Shown here piece by piece: positions 6,901 through 7,008 of a stretch of DNA of 7,008 nt. Source of the DNA: Prevotella sp. (GTDB lineage Bacteria > Bacteroidota > Bacteroidia > Bacteroidales > Bacteroidaceae); NCBI GenBank assembly GCA_003483565.1, contig DMYZ01000243.1, positions 1 to 7,008 of the forward strand, in the 5' to 3' direction. A program made the position numbers and the translations under genes. Position 1 is the stretch's first letter. Every line of letters starts with the position of its first letter. The notes below the pieces were generated by a model. It did not search any database, was not told where the DNA came from, and saw nothing but the letters and a program-made list of their open reading frames with translations.

Positions 6901-7008
6901 AAGATTTATTAGATGAGATATTAAAAAATCATCGCATGATTTTCATTTCATCAGGATGTAACAAGCAAAATGACATATCTGATAAAGCTAATTTAGAGGA
7001 AGCCTTGA
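3990..7008 (+). CDS. Dna2/Cas4-like PD-(D/E)XK nuclease fused to SF1B (Upf1-like) helicase, C-terminus beyond window
   Basis: One open frame of 1006 codons plus one base, with no stop; the TGA at the very end is out of frame. Residues 1 to about 340 form a domain I cannot assign; FGNLFSQVDFLCK (51-63) is its most distinctive stretch. Residues about 345-410 carry RecB/Cas4 nuclease motifs: E354, GRVD (D363), LLIEQKSG (E374 and K376) and QLLLY (Q403, Y407), all present, so nuclease activity is expected. IERKYFSCMMTFVLREQ (512-528) lies in the linker. Residues about 590-690 look like the barrel domain of Dna2/Upf1-type helicases (FRIGDLVYLY onward). Helicase motifs: Walker A GPPGTGKT (733-740), Ia AYTNRAVDE (762-770), GTTSM (825-829), Walker B IIDEASQ (846-852), III IGDYKQLPAV (871-880), IV QGRMHP (930-935). 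Motifs V and VI should follow. No CxxC-x5-C cluster follows QxxxY, so the Fe-S cluster of Dna2/Cas4 is not evident. Likely role: DNA end processing in repair or replication; a defence role is possible but unsupported by neighbours. The ATG at 3990 is the first after an in-frame stop (3945-3947). Confidence 0.
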   Translation, partial: MREAITAEELFHKVYNMLTDETISPDMRNKQMHDILVLVCHEGIRNTNQAFGNLFSQVDFLCKFHHISIADKISIQTARRHSNSLDTISKEDLLYDTRALSIFISAVLNEDIPGYLTSVIPHHNLQQKKHTAINRRYMRCCVNQWNDKTVTVSIDQDSSEEEYLILLHNDDYTIDHSYITKFIHEGTQLNLLDCTVSEHPLEPVHNGKRIYQVYPRFIILEPDFLIDISTIAACFTDYGHHPLLYLLNQMSPKANTQATLLGNFAGSVLDDIINCKNDYQVNDTIRNNFKEKALEYCTCPEFNAVKFYNDANIQANNLQQAVNTLFNIISGSDRSTTPAYDRSKTILEPSFICEALGIQGRVDLMTTDMKLLIEQKSGRNIHIEHNTPDRRYHSMQMEPHYVQLLLYYGVLHYNFRLNNNAVDIRLLYSKYPPKDGLMVVAYYQQLFCEAIKYRNQLVATQLSIGQNGFDSYINQFSPEVLNTNNMHGFFYDRYLQPQIQYITDPIHQLSNIERKYFSCMMTFVLREQIISKLGYQEGIGTASSDLWNMPLTEKKDTGNIYTDLQITNRQKSTPYNGYDTLTLNIPEQGQDFLPNFRIGDLVYLYAYGKPRKNREEWKSNIPDIRGSILYKGILQEIKTNEITVHLTDGQQNAHIFENGTYAIEHATSDSSASCQIRALHAFITADKKKRDLYLSQGIPQKDSTQQLSRSYDKILDPILLKAKQAQDYFLLVGPPGTGKTSHALQFMVREALAGNKTILLLAYTNRAVDEICEMMVNSHINFLRIGNEYSCDKRFRPYLLGQCINKYPKKESLQEYIQQINIIVGTTSMISAKSYIFQLKHFDLAIIDEASQILEPNIIGLIIQTDKCILIGDYKQLPAVVQQREEDSKVDDPDLQDIGLTNCRNSLFERLIHIERVHHRNDFTGILRYQGRMHPDIAEFPNKMFYFQEHLQPVPCPHQLETKLNYKPDSEDLLDEILKNHRMIFISSGCNKQNDISDKANLEEAL

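Noticed and set aside
7006..7008. TGA at the last three bases as the stop of the helicase gene
   Set aside because: The frame from 3990 reads TTG at 7005-7007, so this TGA is out of frame; helicase motifs V and VI are also still missing.
3336..7008. A new anti-phage system formed by guaD and the helicase-nuclease
   Set aside because: The genes are divergent rather than co-transcribed, guaD looks like an ordinary purine-salvage enzyme with a complete family signature, and no toxin, sensor or mobile-element marker is present.

Overview
The window looks like chromosomal DNA from a gut-type Bacteroidales (Bacteroides, Phocaeicola or Parabacteroides-like). The reasons are AT-rich intergenic DNA, weak Shine-Dalgarno sequences, four TAnnTTTG boxes (the Bacteroides -7 promoter element) each placed just upstream of a gene, and a typical Bacteroidales gene set: a secreted GH127-type glycosidase, an STN-bearing secreted esterase and a Dna2/Cas4-like helicase-nuclease. 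The species cannot be told from sequence reading alone.

Layout. Positions 1-731 (minus) hold the N-terminal 243 residues of an exported GH127-family glycoside hydrolase that runs off the left edge. A 238-bp divergent spacer carries outward-facing promoters. Positions 970-1959 (plus) encode a 329-residue protein that joins a YqiA/YcfP-type alpha/beta hydrolase to a 5'-deoxynucleotidase-like HAD domain whose catalytic positions look lost. It converges, with only 12 bp between stop codons, on a minus-strand pair transcribed from about 3833 leftwards: guaD (guanine deaminase, 3336-3803), followed by an exported STN-domain/acetylxylan-esterase-like hydrolase (1972-3276, with possible longer starts up to 3339). 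After a second divergent spacer of 186 bp, 3990-7008 (plus) is a single uninterrupted reading frame of at least 1006 codons, open at the right edge. It encodes a PD-(D/E)XK (RecB/Cas4-like) nuclease followed by a superfamily 1B (Dna2/Upf1-like) helicase; helicase motifs V and VI would lie beyond the window.

How the genes relate. The GH127 enzyme and the secreted esterase fit periplasmic or surface breakdown of decorated plant polysaccharides, but they are separate transcription units and no SusC/SusD pair is visible, so a polysaccharide utilisation locus is not shown. guaD is purine salvage, and its link to the esterase appears to be co-transcription only. The helicase-nuclease belongs to DNA repair, replication or possibly defence, and nothing adjacent identifies a multi-gene defence system. 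No tRNA, rRNA, CRISPR array, insertion sequence or attachment site was seen. The features most worth a second look are the hydrolase/pseudo-HAD fusion, the STN-esterase fusion, the helicase-nuclease without an obvious Fe-S cysteine set, and its possibly leaderless start.
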